From positions 1 through 51,230 of the forward strand of contig NZ_BBCB01000014.1 in assembly GCF_001311825.1 (NCBI RefSeq): DNA of 51,230 nt, written 5' to 3'. This document shows positions 1 through 7,950 of the stretch, piece by piece. A program made the translations under genes and the position numbers. How positions within the stretch are numbered: position 1 is the first letter of the stretch; each line of letters begins with the position of its first letter. The DNA is from Salidesulfovibrio brasiliensis JCM 12178 (GTDB taxonomy: Bacteria; Desulfobacterota; Desulfovibrionia; Desulfovibrionales; Desulfovibrionaceae). The notes beneath the pieces are model-generated. The model was not told where the DNA came from. It worked only from the letters and a program-made list of their open reading frames with translations, and made no database searches.

Positions 1-2
1 CC

Positions 3-1061
3 GGCTCTGCGGGCAGACTCTCGGCTCCGCCAGTGGGTCTCTCCCCCATCGTCGGCGCGGGCGGCGCCATTACCGTCCCGCCCCTCGGCTTTGGCGCGGC
101 ACCCGACATCTCCGGCTATACGCCAGTCAGCCCGAGCGGCTACGTACGTCCGCACAAGATGACCGACTGGCACGGCCCCGGCATCGGCCACACTTTGAAC
201 TGGCCCGCCAAGAACACCCAGCGCATCGTGGAAGAGAAGGGCTGGGAACCTGAAGAGACCGACTTCCTGTGGATTCCCGTGGGCAGCGGCTACGCATCGG
301 CCAACATGCTCGACACCGTCAAGGGCGGCCAGCCGCCGACCAAGGAAGAAGCCAAGGGCGGCGCATACTACGATTTCAGCAACACGAACTCGTACATCAA
401 CAACAGCACCAGCGACATCACCATGGACAACGGCGTGACCGAAAACATCACGCGCGAGTTCAACCCGGACTACAGCACCCGGCGCAACATCAACACCGAA
501 AACGTTGAAGAACTGAACCAGAACATCGACAGCTCCAGCGACACCACCATGGACCTGTCCGAAACCAACGTCGAGAACAACAAGACCGAGAACAAGCAGA
601 TAACCCAGAACGAGCACACCTCGAACCTGAGCTATGAAACGCAGGCCCACTACGACAGCGAGACCAACTTCGTGAACGACGTGGACCAGCACCGCACGAG
701 CAACGTGGAAAACCGCGAGATCAAGAACGTGGACGCCTCCACCACGGAATTCGCGCATGACACGAACATCACCAACCGTCCGGACAACTCCACCACCTAC
801 AACATTCAGGAGAGCAGCCGGACTTACAACGAGGACAGCTCTCGGCAGGTGGTCAACAATGTCGAGGACCTTGACACCCACACCACTGAATACACCTTCG
901 TGGATCAGGACCTCTCTTCCACCCGCTCCGTGCACACCACCGAGACCAATTTCAACAGCGAAACCCACCCGAACTTCGACTTCAGCATGTCCATGGACAT
1001 CACCCACGTGAACCGTCAGGCTCCCGAGCTGGGCGGCAACGTCATGGCCCTCTCGGCCTAG
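3..1061 (+). CDS. Phage-type virion or tail-associated protein, 5' end outside window
   Basis: The frame is open to the window edge, so the true start is probably upstream; the first internal start is GTG at 33. The first ~110 residues are Gly/Pro-rich and look globular. From about residue 115 the protein becomes low-complexity, dominated by Asn, Thr, Ser, Asp and Glu with recurring N-x-E and T-T-x-F/Y patterns, ending in a short C-terminal segment. I recognise no named family. The neighbouring terminase and holin-like genes suggest a phage structural protein, and the polar repeats would suit a fibrous surface or tail component; that is inference. It is transcribed opposite to the terminase group, which is odd for an intact phage. 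Confidence 0.55.
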   Translation, partial: GSAGRLSAPPVGLSPIVGAGGAITVPPLGFGAAPDISGYTPVSPSGYVRPHKMTDWHGPGIGHTLNWPAKNTQRIVEEKGWEPEETDFLWIPVGSGYASANMLDTVKGGQPPTKEEAKGGAYYDFSNTNSYINNSTSDITMDNGVTENITREFNPDYSTRRNINTENVEELNQNIDSSSDTTMDLSETNVENNKTENKQITQNEHTSNLSYETQAHYDSETNFVNDVDQHRTSNVENREIKNVDASTTEFAHDTNITNRPDNSTTYNIQESSRTYNEDSSRQVVNNVEDLDTHTTEYTFVDQDLSSTRSVHTTETNFNSETHPNFDFSMSMDITHVNRQAPELGGNVMALSA

Positions 1062-1125
1062 CACCTCGATCACGCTCCGCAGTAAAGGCGGAAACCATTC
1101 CGTGGATACGTGCGCCCACCGCCCG

Positions 1126-1160
1126 AAAAACGGGCCGCCGGAACATTGTCCGACGGCCCG
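1126..1160 (-). terminator. Rho-independent terminator
   Basis: A CGGGCCG arm (1131-1137) pairs with CGGCCCG (1154-1160). Read on the minus strand the hairpin is followed by TTTTT. It lies five bases past the stop of the minus-strand acetyltransferase-like gene and would also separate it from the convergent virion-like gene. Confidence 0.75.
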
Positions 1161-1164
1161 AAAG

Positions 1165-1536
1165 CTACAGTTCCAGCGTGGCGGTCTGCACCACGCCGAT
1201 ATTCCCGAATCCGAACAGGCCCACGAATTTTGCCCAGCGCGGGTCCGGGTGTTGCCCGGCCTCGGCTTTCAGCCCGATGAGCCGCCGTTTGCCGCGCCTG
1301 CGGGCCTCGGCCTTGACCCACTCCAGATCGCTGGTCATCGAACGCCGCGCCTGCGGTCCCCAGCGGACCGCCTCAAGATGCAGCTCCATGTCCTCGCCGC
1401 TCTCGGCAAGCGCCACCCACGCGAACAGGCCTTCCTCGTCCTCGGCCCGAAACCACTCGTACCGCTCCGGCGAGGGGAAGCCCTGGAAGGGCTGGGGTGC
1501 TTTTCTATTTTTTATTAGCAAAACAATACTCCACAT
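1165..1536 (-). pseudogene. Acetyltransferase-like phage-module gene, probably 5'-truncated
   Basis: The last ~110 codons are GC-rich, phage-module-like coding sequence. A segment with A...RRRGKRRL followed by a KFVGLFGF ending resembles the C-terminal half of GNAT acetyltransferases. Upstream of about 1500 the sequence turns abruptly AT-rich and the same frame runs antisense through the WYL-like gene, so the original 5' end seems lost. ATG 1536 could give a 123-residue product but has no visible Shine-Dalgarno. A terminator follows the stop. The family call is weak; the truncation rests on the composition break and the missing N-terminal half. Confidence 0.5.
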
Positions 1537-1563
1537 GCTATCAGTATAAAAAAGGAGGGCCAC

Positions 1564-1815
1564 ATGGTCACGAAAATAGCTCAAGCCATCAGAAACAGAC
1601 AAATCTTGATCTGCCAGTATAACGGAGGCGAAAGGATCGTTGAGCCACATTGCGTCGGCTACGGCAGGGAGCAGCAGCCATTGCTTCGTTGCTACCAGAC
1701 GGCAGGGCATAGCGAGAGTGGTAGACTGGGCTGGAAACTCTTTCGCGTTGACCGGATTGATGAGTTGACCAATAACGGTGAAACCTTTGAGGGCCCCCGC
1801 CAAGGCTACAACTGA
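1564..1815 (+). CDS. Small WYL-like domain protein
   Basis: An 83-residue protein with an excellent AGGAGG site about seven bases before ATG 1564. The pattern CQYNGGERIVEPH, then G..R.QQPLLRCYQ, then GWKLFRVDRIDEL matches a stand-alone WYL-type fold: a small beta barrel that in full-size regulators binds nucleotide-like ligands. No HTH is fused. It is AT-richer than the phage genes around it and faces the opposite way, so it appears to be an insertion between the Cys-rich gene and the truncated acetyltransferase-like gene. Function is unknown; a ligand-sensing or regulatory role is inference from the fold. Confidence 0.7.
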   Translation: MVTKIAQAIRNRQILICQYNGGERIVEPHCVGYGREQQPLLRCYQTAGHSESGRLGWKLFRVDRIDELTNNGETFEGPRQGYN

Positions 1816-1826
1816 CGGGGACAAGG

Positions 1827-2018
1827 CTATTCCTGAAGTCGTCGAGATGCTTTAGCCTTCTCGACCCCGCAGTCACACTTGCCCGCCCTTTGTGCGGGCA
1901 AGTTGTGCAGCGAACAGTCACTCATGTGAAACGTCCTGTCAGGGCACGTTTTGCAAATTCTGCAAAGATCATCCCTTGTCCTGTCCCCGCGAGGACAGTT
2001 GTTGATGCAGTTTTCCAT
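1827..2018 (-). CDS. Small Cys-rich protein, possible zinc binder
   Basis: 63 residues with nine cysteines, mostly in CxxC-like spacings (CINNC, CRICKTC, CDC). Its ATG overlaps the terminase stop in a TAATG arrangement and is preceded by AGGAGG, so it is translationally coupled to the terminase. The cysteine pattern suggests one or two metal sites. No family recognised. The high-quality start signal makes it a real gene rather than a shadow. Confidence 0.6.
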   Translation of the reverse strand: MENCINNCPRGDRTRDDLCRICKTCPDRTFHMSDCSLHNLPAQRAGKCDCGVEKAKASRRLQE

Positions 2019-3292
2019 TAGTTCCTCCTGAATGGGTTGTAGTCGTTGTTCGTTCTCCCGGGACGCACGCCCGCCCGTTCCTCACGAAATCCCACCGCAA
2101 AGTAGCGGAAGGCGTCCACGGCGTGGCTGGTCCAATCGTGAACCGGACGGGGCGTGAAGTCTCCGACGCGTTCGTTGAATTCGCGCCGGTAATGGCGCAG
2201 GGCGTCGATGCCCGCCTCGCAACGTGCTGCATCAAACCGAAAGCGCGGCAGCACCTGCCGCACCGCGTTGATGCCGTCCTGCACCGGGATGTTCGGGCAG
2301 ATGTCGAAGCGGATGCCGAGCTTGAGGGCCGTTTCCAGCCGGGACCGGCCCGTGCCGAGCTCGCGCACCCGGATGTCGTGCGGGGCGATGTGGCGGCCGT
2401 ATTTGTACCCCTTGCCGTCCAGCACCTTGGCGTAATGATCCAGCCCCTGACCGGTGGCCTCGTAGTAATCCACGGCGCGAAACTCCCCGCCCGGCCCCGC
2501 CTGTACGAACCAGATGGCCGTGGAGTCGCTCATCCCGAGGTCCCATGCAGTGTGGACCGGCATGACCGGGTCCACCGGAACCGCGCCGATGCGCCCGTCC
2601 CGTTCGGTGTCGGCCATGAGTCCGCCGAAGTATGCGCCGCGAATGGCTGCGGTGAACGAGCACTCGAACTCCTGTTCATATTCTTCCGGGCTCATCTCCC
2701 GCCGCGCCGCCTGCAACTCCGCATCGTCCAGCACGCCCGTCTCCGAGGCGCGAAACATTGCCGCGTACCATTCATCGTCCAGTTGCGCCCGCTTCCAGAG
2801 CTCATAGAGGGCGTTCTTGCCCTGCGGCGTTCCGATGAACATGCCCCACCCTTTGCGGTCCGAAAGCGCGGGCCGCACCACTTCGCTCCAGATGCGGTAA
2901 GGCATCTGGGCCACTTCATCGAAAACCACCGCGTCGAGGTAGAGACCGCGCAGCGAGTCCGGGTTTTCCGCGCCGAAGAGCCGGATGCGCGCGCCGCTTG
3001 CAAAATCCGCCCGCAGCTCGGACTCGTTGAATTTCACGTCGCAGCCATCCAGCCCCAGCCCGCAGAAATGCTTGAGGTGATCCCAAACCACGGCCTTGGC
3101 CTGTTTATAGAGCGGCGCGATATACGCGCCCCGCCAGTCCGGCAACGTGGTGCGCCGGGCCTCCTGTATCAGGCGGTTGACGGAAAGCACGGTCTTGCCG
3201 AAACGGCGGTGGCAGACCAGAACGGAAAACCTCGCAAGATTTTGTTCGATCCGCGCCTGATGCTTTCTCGGTGTATAGAGTTCGTCCATCAT
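2018..3292 (-). CDS. Phage terminase large subunit
   Basis: A 424-residue DNA-packaging motor. The ATPase half has a Walker A-like CHRRFGKT (Lys near residue 33) and a Walker B LDAVVFDEVAQ near 118-128. The C-terminal RNase H-like nuclease half begins at the HTAWDLGMSDSTA motif, followed by HDIRVRELGTG and HDWTSHAVDAFRY. In phages it cuts concatemers and pumps DNA into the prohead with a small subunit and portal, neither of which is visible here. Start is ATG 3292 or the adjacent ATG 3289; an AAGGA site favours the second. It abuts the divergent TPR lipoprotein gene and is followed by the coupled Cys-rich gene. Length is normal and the motifs are intact. Confidence 0.9.
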   Translation of the reverse strand: MMDELYTPRKHQARIEQNLARFSVLVCHRRFGKTVLSVNRLIQEARRTTLPDWRGAYIAPLYKQAKAVVWDHLKHFCGLGLDGCDVKFNESELRADFASGARIRLFGAENPDSLRGLYLDAVVFDEVAQMPYRIWSEVVRPALSDRKGWGMFIGTPQGKNALYELWKRAQLDDEWYAAMFRASETGVLDDAELQAARREMSPEEYEQEFECSFTAAIRGAYFGGLMADTERDGRIGAVPVDPVMPVHTAWDLGMSDSTAIWFVQAGPGGEFRAVDYYEATGQGLDHYAKVLDGKGYKYGRHIAPHDIRVRELGTGRSRLETALKLGIRFDICPNIPVQDGINAVRQVLPRFRFDAARCEAGIDALRHYRREFNERVGDFTPRPVHDWTSHAVDAFRYFAVGFREERAGVRPGRTNNDYNPFRRN

Positions 3293-3344
3293 GTCCTTCT
3301 TTCTTCACGTTGACGCCCGGCCCCGCCGGGAGTATCCCCAACGG

Positions 3345-4256
3345 ATGTTCGCACGTCTCACGATTGTTCTCCTCATTGCCGCGTCGCTTCTCTCCGGCTG
3401 TGTTCTCAAGCGCATCGTCAACAAGGGCGAGGTGGAGCACCACCCCATGTCCGAGCAGGACCGGCGGGAAGCCACGGCCTCCCAGAAGGTCTCGGAAGCC
3501 CTCTCCATGTTTCACGAAGGCGACTTCCTCGACCGCGAAAGCGCCATCGGCATCCTCACCGAGGCCGTGCATCTGGACCCGGAAAACTTCGACGCCCGGT
3601 TCTACAGAGGGCTGGCCTATCTCCGCTCCGGCCTGCCGCAACCCGCTGAACGGGACCTGAGAAAGGCCGTGGATATCAAGCCCTCGGACGCCAAGGCGCG
3701 CTATCTGCTCGGGTACACGCTCTTTGAGCTCGGCAAGTCGCAGGAGGCCATCAAGGCCCTGACCGGAGCCATCGAGAAGAACCCCTCATTCTCCGAAGCC
3801 TATGCCCAGCGAGCCACGATCCATTCACGGCTCGGCGACCACGAGCGCGCCATCGAGGACTACCATCAGTCCATCGCCCTCGCGCCCGGGGCCTTTGATC
3901 CGTGGTTCAGCCTCGGCGTGGCCCTGCTTGAGCTCAAACGCCATGACGAGGCCTACCGGGCCTTTTCCGAGGCCATGTCCCTGCGCCCGGACTCGGGTGC
4001 CGCCTTTGAGGGGCGCGCCCGTGCGCTCACCGGACTCGGCCGGTTCGAGGAGGCTGCCCGCGACATGCACTTCGCCCTGTCCATCAATCCTGAAAACACC
4101 GAACTGCGCGCCCTCTACGCCGAGGCACTTGAGAAGTCCGGCGACAAGGGCGGCGCGCTGCGCGAATACCGCCGGGCAGAAGCCCAGTTCTCCCGTCAGG
4201 GGGAGACTGACGATGCCGCGCGCATGAGCGCCGCCATCAAACGCCTGACCCGCTAG
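3345..4256 (+). CDS. TPR-repeat lipoprotein
   Basis: 303 residues. I chose ATG 3345 rather than the upstream ATG 3291 because it places a lipoprotein signal directly at the N-terminus: MFAR, a hydrophobic stretch, then lipobox LLSGC. The rest is TPR-type helix pairs (for example A.YLLGYTLFELGKSQEAI and YHQSIALAPGAFDPWFSLG), six or more units to the C-terminus. Likely an envelope-anchored scaffold; the partner is not evident. It sits on the opposite strand between the terminase and the lysis-type genes, and its stop overlaps the end of the small membrane protein gene by four bases. It may be a cargo gene in the phage remnant. Confidence 0.85.
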   Translation: MFARLTIVLLIAASLLSGCVLKRIVNKGEVEHHPMSEQDRREATASQKVSEALSMFHEGDFLDRESAIGILTEAVHLDPENFDARFYRGLAYLRSGLPQPAERDLRKAVDIKPSDAKARYLLGYTLFELGKSQEAIKALTGAIEKNPSFSEAYAQRATIHSRLGDHERAIEDYHQSIALAPGAFDPWFSLGVALLELKRHDEAYRAFSEAMSLRPDSGAAFEGRARALTGLGRFEEAARDMHFALSINPENTELRALYAEALEKSGDKGGALREYRRAEAQFSRQGETDDAARMSAAIKRLTR

Positions 4257-4468
4257 CGAAACACATCGTAGAGCAGGCGCACGCCAAGTCCGGTCACGCA
4301 GGCCATGCAGCCCCAGAGCATCCGTTCCAGCGTGCGGATGCGTTCGCGGTGCGAGTGGCACCGCCTTGTGTCGTTGATCTCGCGAATGTCCTCCTGAACC
4401 GCCCGGACCCGCTCGTCGATGCGAACCAGAAGCTCCCGGACCTCCTGCGCCGACTCCGCCGGGGTCAT
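4253..4468 (-). CDS. Small phage lysis-module membrane protein
   Basis: 71 residues: an amphipathic, charged coiled-coil-like N-terminus (about 1-50, with repeated E/R heptads) followed by one hydrophobic segment near the C-terminus (LWGCMACVTGLGVRLLY). ATG 4468 overlaps the stop of the upstream holin-like gene in an ATGA junction, so the two are coupled. Size, topology and position suit an accessory lysis protein such as a spanin- or holin-associated component, but no family is recognised. Confidence 0.55.
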   Translation of the reverse strand: MTPAESAQEVRELLVRIDERVRAVQEDIREINDTRRCHSHRERIRTLERMLWGCMACVTGLGVRLLYDVFR

Positions 4469-4872
4469 GACCGGCCTCCGAGGGCGTCGCGCAGGCCGCG
4501 CGCCATGCCGGGCAGATAGTCCCCGATCTTCTTGACGCCCAGCACCGCGGCCACGATCCAGAAGGTTATCTCCAGAAACCACTGGGGCAGCAGCTCCCAC
4601 GCGCGGATGACCTCGCCCGCCTTCTCGGGGAACACCCCGCTCCAGATGAAAAATCCGATCCATGCGAAAAAGAGCACGTCGTCCTTCCAGCCGGTGTTTT
4701 CCAACTGGCGCATCTCCCATTCGTGATTGAACTCGCGGTCGCTGGACGCCAACCGCATCCTGTTCTCCATGACCGTCTTCTTGAGTTCCTGCCGCTGCCT
4801 GAGGTGTCCGGTCACGCCGTCCACCACGGTGGAGAAGAGCCCGGCCAGCGCGGCCACAATGCCCACTGCCAT
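4465..4872 (-). CDS. Holin-like membrane protein (3TM type)
   Basis: 135 residues. An N-terminal hydrophobic segment (AVGIVAALAGLFSTVVDGV) is followed by a charged region (about 25-60) and two further membrane segments (DVLFFAWIGFFIWSGVF and FLEITFWIVAAVLGV). Order and spacing resemble the three-TM holin family known from gene-transfer-agent and phage lysis cassettes. A holin would permeabilise the inner membrane to release or activate the endolysin; no endolysin is visible in this window. It starts about 150 bp from the divergent HD-GYP gene. The family call is inference. Confidence 0.55.
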   Translation of the reverse strand: MAVGIVAALAGLFSTVVDGVTGHLRQRQELKKTVMENRMRLASSDREFNHEWEMRQLENTGWKDDVLFFAWIGFFIWSGVFPEKAGEVIRAWELLPQWFLEITFWIVAAVLGVKKIGDYLPGMARGLRDALGGRS

Positions 4873-5029
4873 GATTTACCTCCCGTTTTCGGGGTTTTCT
4901 CCCCGGCCCGGCAAGTATGACACGGGTTTTTCGGTCAGGAAGAAAACGCCCTCCCAGAGGAAGAAAAAGGCATGGACTTTCCTATTGACAGGGTCTTGAA
5001 AAAGGGGTCAGGCTTCAAAAGGACGTATT

Positions 5030-6226
5030 ATGCACGTAAAAATCATCGACCTCATGGTCGGCATTTCCGGCGCGCTGGACCTCATCAGTCCCGAAGTGGT
5101 TGGACACCACAGACGCACGGCCGAAATCGCCACCACACTGGCCCATTCCCTGAACCTGCCTGAAAAGGATCTCGGCGACCTTTATCTGGCCGCTCTGCTC
5201 CACGACATCGGTGCGTTCAGCCTCAAGAGCCGCATCGACGCCCTTGACTTCGAGTTCTCCGACATCCGACACGCCGAGCTGGGCTACCGGCTCGTGGCCC
5301 GGGTTCCGCACCTGCAGCGCCCGGCCCGGCTCATCCGCCTGCATCACACTCCGTGGAACGGCATCGGCGAGGACGTCCCGGCGGACGAGGCCCTGCTGGC
5401 CAACATCCTGAACCTCGCAGACCGCGTTGACGCCGCCGACGGGCAGCCCGAACACATCGACCGCCTGCACCGGCTCTCCGGTACGGTCTTTTCGCCGCGC
5501 ACCCTGAGCACCCTGACCCGGGACATTCTGATCCTGCACCACAAGCTCGGCAGCGGCAGCAAGGGCAGTTGGAAAGACACCCTCGAAGACACCATCATTC
5601 CGCAGAGCGAACTTCTGGACTTTGCCGACGCCTTTTCGCACGTCATCGACTTCCGGAGCCGCTTCACCGCCACGCACTCCTGCGGCGTTGCCGAGACAGC
5701 AGCGGCGCTCGGCAGGCTTGCCGGGCTGAGTGAAACAGAAACCCGCACCCTCAAGCTCGCTGGGCTCCTGCACGACATCGGCAAACTCGCCGTCCCCTCG
5801 GAGATCATCGAGAAAAAGGGCGGACTGACGGACAGTGAATTCGAAATAGTCAGAAGCCATCCGGGAATCTGTGAAACCATTCTGTCAGGCATCTCCGGCT
5901 TTGCCGACATCTCCCACTGGGCCTGCCAGCACCATGAGCGGCTCAACGGACGCGGATATCCGCACGGCCTGCTCGCAAGCCAGCTTTCCACCGGCTCGCG
6001 GATCATGGCAGTTGCCGACGTGTTCACCGCCCTGACCGAAGACCGTCCATACCGCGCAGGCATGAGCAAGTCTCAGGCTCTGGAAGTCCTGGGCTCCATG
6101 AGCACCAGCGGTTTCCTCGACCCGACCCATGTCTCGCTGCTGCACAAGCACTACGAAAACATCGACACCATCAGGGTCGAATCGCAAAGTGTTGCCATGA
6201 AGCGATTCTGCTCTCTGGCGGCCTAG
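5030..6226 (+). CDS. Tandem HD / HD-GYP domain protein, probable c-di-GMP phosphodiesterase
   Basis: 398 residues with two HD-type halves. The first (about 25-180) has HDIGAFS but lacks a GYP motif. The second is a full HD-GYP: HDIGKLAVP near residue 248, HHERLNGRGYP near 301, then VADVFTALTEDRPYR. HD-GYP enzymes hydrolyse cyclic di-GMP with a bimetal centre, and the metal-ligating His/Asp residues are present. No membrane segment or fused receiver domain, so it is cytosolic. Start ATG 5030 has AAGGA about eight bases upstream. A TTGACA hexamer at 4985-4990 lacks a convincing -10. Monocistronic, divergent from the lysis-type genes. Confidence 0.85.
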   Translation: MHVKIIDLMVGISGALDLISPEVVGHHRRTAEIATTLAHSLNLPEKDLGDLYLAALLHDIGAFSLKSRIDALDFEFSDIRHAELGYRLVARVPHLQRPARLIRLHHTPWNGIGEDVPADEALLANILNLADRVDAADGQPEHIDRLHRLSGTVFSPRTLSTLTRDILILHHKLGSGSKGSWKDTLEDTIIPQSELLDFADAFSHVIDFRSRFTATHSCGVAETAAALGRLAGLSETETRTLKLAGLLHDIGKLAVPSEIIEKKGGLTDSEFEIVRSHPGICETILSGISGFADISHWACQHHERLNGRGYPHGLLASQLSTGSRIMAVADVFTALTEDRPYRAGMSKSQALEVLGSMSTSGFLDPTHVSLLHKHYENIDTIRVESQSVAMKRFCSLAA

Positions 6227-6251
6227 CCTCCCCTGAACAGACAAATAAAAA

Positions 6252-6269
6252 GGCCCGCCGAAGCGGGCC
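6252..6269 (-). terminator. Rho-independent terminator after hemC operon
   Basis: GGCCCGC (6252-6258), CGAA loop, GCGGGCC (6263-6269). On the minus strand it is followed by TTTTTAT. It lies just beyond the stop of the helix-hairpin-helix gene; on the plus strand it could also help stop the HD-GYP transcript, though without a T run. Confidence 0.85.
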
Positions 6270-6277
6270 GTACATTG

Positions 6278-6544
6278 TCATGCTTTTTCGATGATCTCGG
6301 TGTCTTTCCAGTTCCACCACTTGAGTTTGTCGGGGTCGTGGAAGGTATGTGAGGCGTAATATACCGCGCAGCGGAACACGTAGAGAACGCAGCGGTCCAC
6401 GTGCTCGCCCATGAGGGCCATGAGGCTGCGATAGATGGCCTCTGGGTCCTGATCCCGCAAATCCTCCACCCGGCGAAACCCGAGGTCGTAGAGATCCTGC
6501 GCGATGCTTCTGCCCACCCCCGGAATCCGGGTCAGCTCATCCAT
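6278..6544 (-). CDS. Helix-hairpin-helix protein of the Cdd1 / pathogenicity-locus family
   Basis: 88 residues. The N-terminus LTRIPGVGRSIAQDLYDLG is a classic helix-hairpin-helix DNA-binding element. It is followed by the family's aromatic and Cys-containing C-terminal part (VDRCVLYVFRCAVYYAS ... WWNWKD). Members are small and poorly characterised. ATG 6544 gives the canonical N-terminus; GTG 6565, three bases past the hemC stop, would add seven residues. It lies directly downstream of hemC and is presumably cotranscribed, ending at the terminator at 6252-6269. Confidence 0.75.
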   Translation of the reverse strand: MDELTRIPGVGRSIAQDLYDLGFRRVEDLRDQDPEAIYRSLMALMGEHVDRCVLYVFRCAVYYASHTFHDPDKLKWWNWKDTEIIEKA

Positions 6545-6567
6545 GGCTGCCGCGTGTTCGTCCACGG

Positions 6568-7497
6568 CTAGCAACGCTCGTAGACTTCGTCGAGAATCTC
6601 CTTGGCACCGGCGGCAAGCACCTTGTCGGCAAGACGGGAACCGATGTCCCACGCCTCGTCCACCGGGCCGGAGAGTTCCATGCGGATGGGCCGGGAGCCG
6701 TCCACGTCGGCCACGAAGCCCACAAGGGTGATGCTCTCGCCGTCCAGACGGGACCACGCCGCGATGGGCACCTGACAGCCGCCGTCGAGGCCGGTCAGGA
6801 AACCGCGCTCGGCCAGCACCTGATGCTTGGTGGCCTGATGGTCGAGGAAGGCGAGCATGTCCTGCACTTCCTTGTCCTCGATGCGGTATTCGATACCGAG
6901 CGCGCCCTGCGCCACGGCCGGGAGGAACTCCGGCGGGCCGAGGATTTCGACCTTGGGCGCGGAAATTTCGAGACGGTTGAGGCCTGCGGTGGCCACCACG
7001 ATGGCGTCGAACTGGCCGTCGATGAGCTTGCCCACGCGGGTGTCGAGGTTGCCGCGCAGGGACTCGATGGTCAGGTCCGGCCGCAGATAAAGAAGCTGGG
7101 ACTGGCGGCGCAGGCTGCTGGTGCCGACCACGGCCCCCTGGGGCAGGTTCTTCAGGCCGTCGTACTTGACGGAAAGAAGCGAGTCGGTGGCTGCCTCGCG
7201 CTCGGGGATGATGCCGACCTCAAGGCCTTCGGGCAGTTCGGTGGGCACGTCCTTCATGGAATGCACGGCGATGTCCGCGCGTCCGTCGAGGAGCGCTTCC
7301 TCGATCTCCTTCACGAAAAGGCCCTTGCCGCCGACCTTGGCCAGCGGGACGTCGAGGATCTTGTCGCCTTTGGTCTTGATCTTGAGCAGTTCGACCTCAA
7401 GGCCTTCGTGCTCGGCCCGGAGCAGTGCGGAAATGTGCTCGGCCTGCCAGAGGGCGAGCTTGGAGCCTCTGGTGGCGATGGTGATTTTCTGTTTCAT
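6568..7497 (-). CDS. hemC: Hydroxymethylbilane synthase (porphobilinogen deaminase)
   Basis: 309 residues, full length. It polymerises four porphobilinogens into hydroxymethylbilane in tetrapyrrole synthesis (sirohaem and haem). Diagnostic features: N-terminal [14 protein letters not shown], the catalytic Asp in HSMKDVP, the [11 protein letters not shown] and [11 protein letters not shown] motifs, and the dipyrromethane-cofactor Cys in LDGGCQVPI (Cys241). All catalytic positions appear intact. It starts about 20 bases after the FmdB-type gene stop, so the three minus-strand genes from 7761 to 6278 likely form one operon. High confidence in function and start. Confidence 0.97.
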   Translation of the reverse strand: MKQKITIATRGSKLALWQAEHISALLRAEHEGLEVELLKIKTKGDKILDVPLAKVGGKGLFVKEIEEALLDGRADIAVHSMKDVPTELPEGLEVGIIPEREAATDSLLSVKYDGLKNLPQGAVVGTSSLRRQSQLLYLRPDLTIESLRGNLDTRVGKLIDGQFDAIVVATAGLNRLEISAPKVEILGPPEFLPAVAQGALGIEYRIEDKEVQDMLAFLDHQATKHQVLAERGFLTGLDGGCQVPIAAWSRLDGESITLVGFVADVDGSRPIRMELSGPVDEAWDIGSRLADKVLAAGAKEILDEVYERC

Positions 7498-7518
7498 GTC
7501 GCTCGGGATGTAAGAAGT

Positions 7519-7761
7519 CTAGCCGCAGCTGGAGCAGTCGCCGCCGACGCAGCCTGCACAGCCTGACGGCGCGCTGGGCGCTGCGGTCGATTCGGATTCG
7601 GTTTCGGGAGCGGCTCCGCCCATGCGGGTCCTGCAGGCGGAGATGAGCTTTTCGGTCGCGCCGGACTTGCACTCCGAGCACGCCGGGATTTCGTCATGAC
7701 TGAAGACCAGTTCCTCGAACTCCTTGCCGCAATCCTTGCAAACGTATTCATATATGGGCAT
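7519..7761 (-). CDS. FmdB-family zinc-ribbon protein
   Basis: 80 residues beginning MPIYEYVCKDCGKEFE, the hallmark of the FmdB regulatory-protein family, with a CxxC...CxxC zinc ribbon (C8/C11 and C28/C31). A low-complexity Ala/Ser/Glu linker is followed by a second Cys cluster (GCAGCVGGDCSSCG) at the C-terminus, common in sulphate reducers. Start ATG 7761 is preceded by GGGGGAA. First gene of the hemC operon. Biochemical role is unproven in the family. Confidence 0.88.
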   Translation of the reverse strand: MPIYEYVCKDCGKEFEELVFSHDEIPACSECKSGATEKLISACRTRMGGAAPETESESTAAPSAPSGCAGCVGGDCSSCG

Positions 7762-7950
7762 TGATTCCCCCGTGTCGGTTACTCTTCGCGCGCCGGGCGC
7801 GGTGTTTCTGCTTATCGGAAAAGACTCCGGCTGGCAACGTCCGGGAAACAATGGTAAGACTTCGGACACAAATGTCCACACGCTTTTTCAGCATTATACT
7901 GGCATTTTGACGTCCTCCCCTGTACTCGTAGCTTTCAGGACGAGCAAATA

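Noticed and set aside
1102..1549. Plus-strand open frames over the acetyltransferase-like remnant
   Set aside because: They cross a terminator hairpin, lack ribosome sites and show shadow-frame composition.
2123..3313. 396-codon plus-strand open frame
   Set aside because: It is the antisense shadow of the terminase gene, which has clear ATPase and nuclease motifs; the shadow protein is His/Arg/Pro-rich with no family features.
1..4872. Intact prophage
   Set aside because: Terminase and lysis-type genes are visible, but no portal, capsid, tail assembly or integrase genes; gene orientation is mixed and one gene is truncated.
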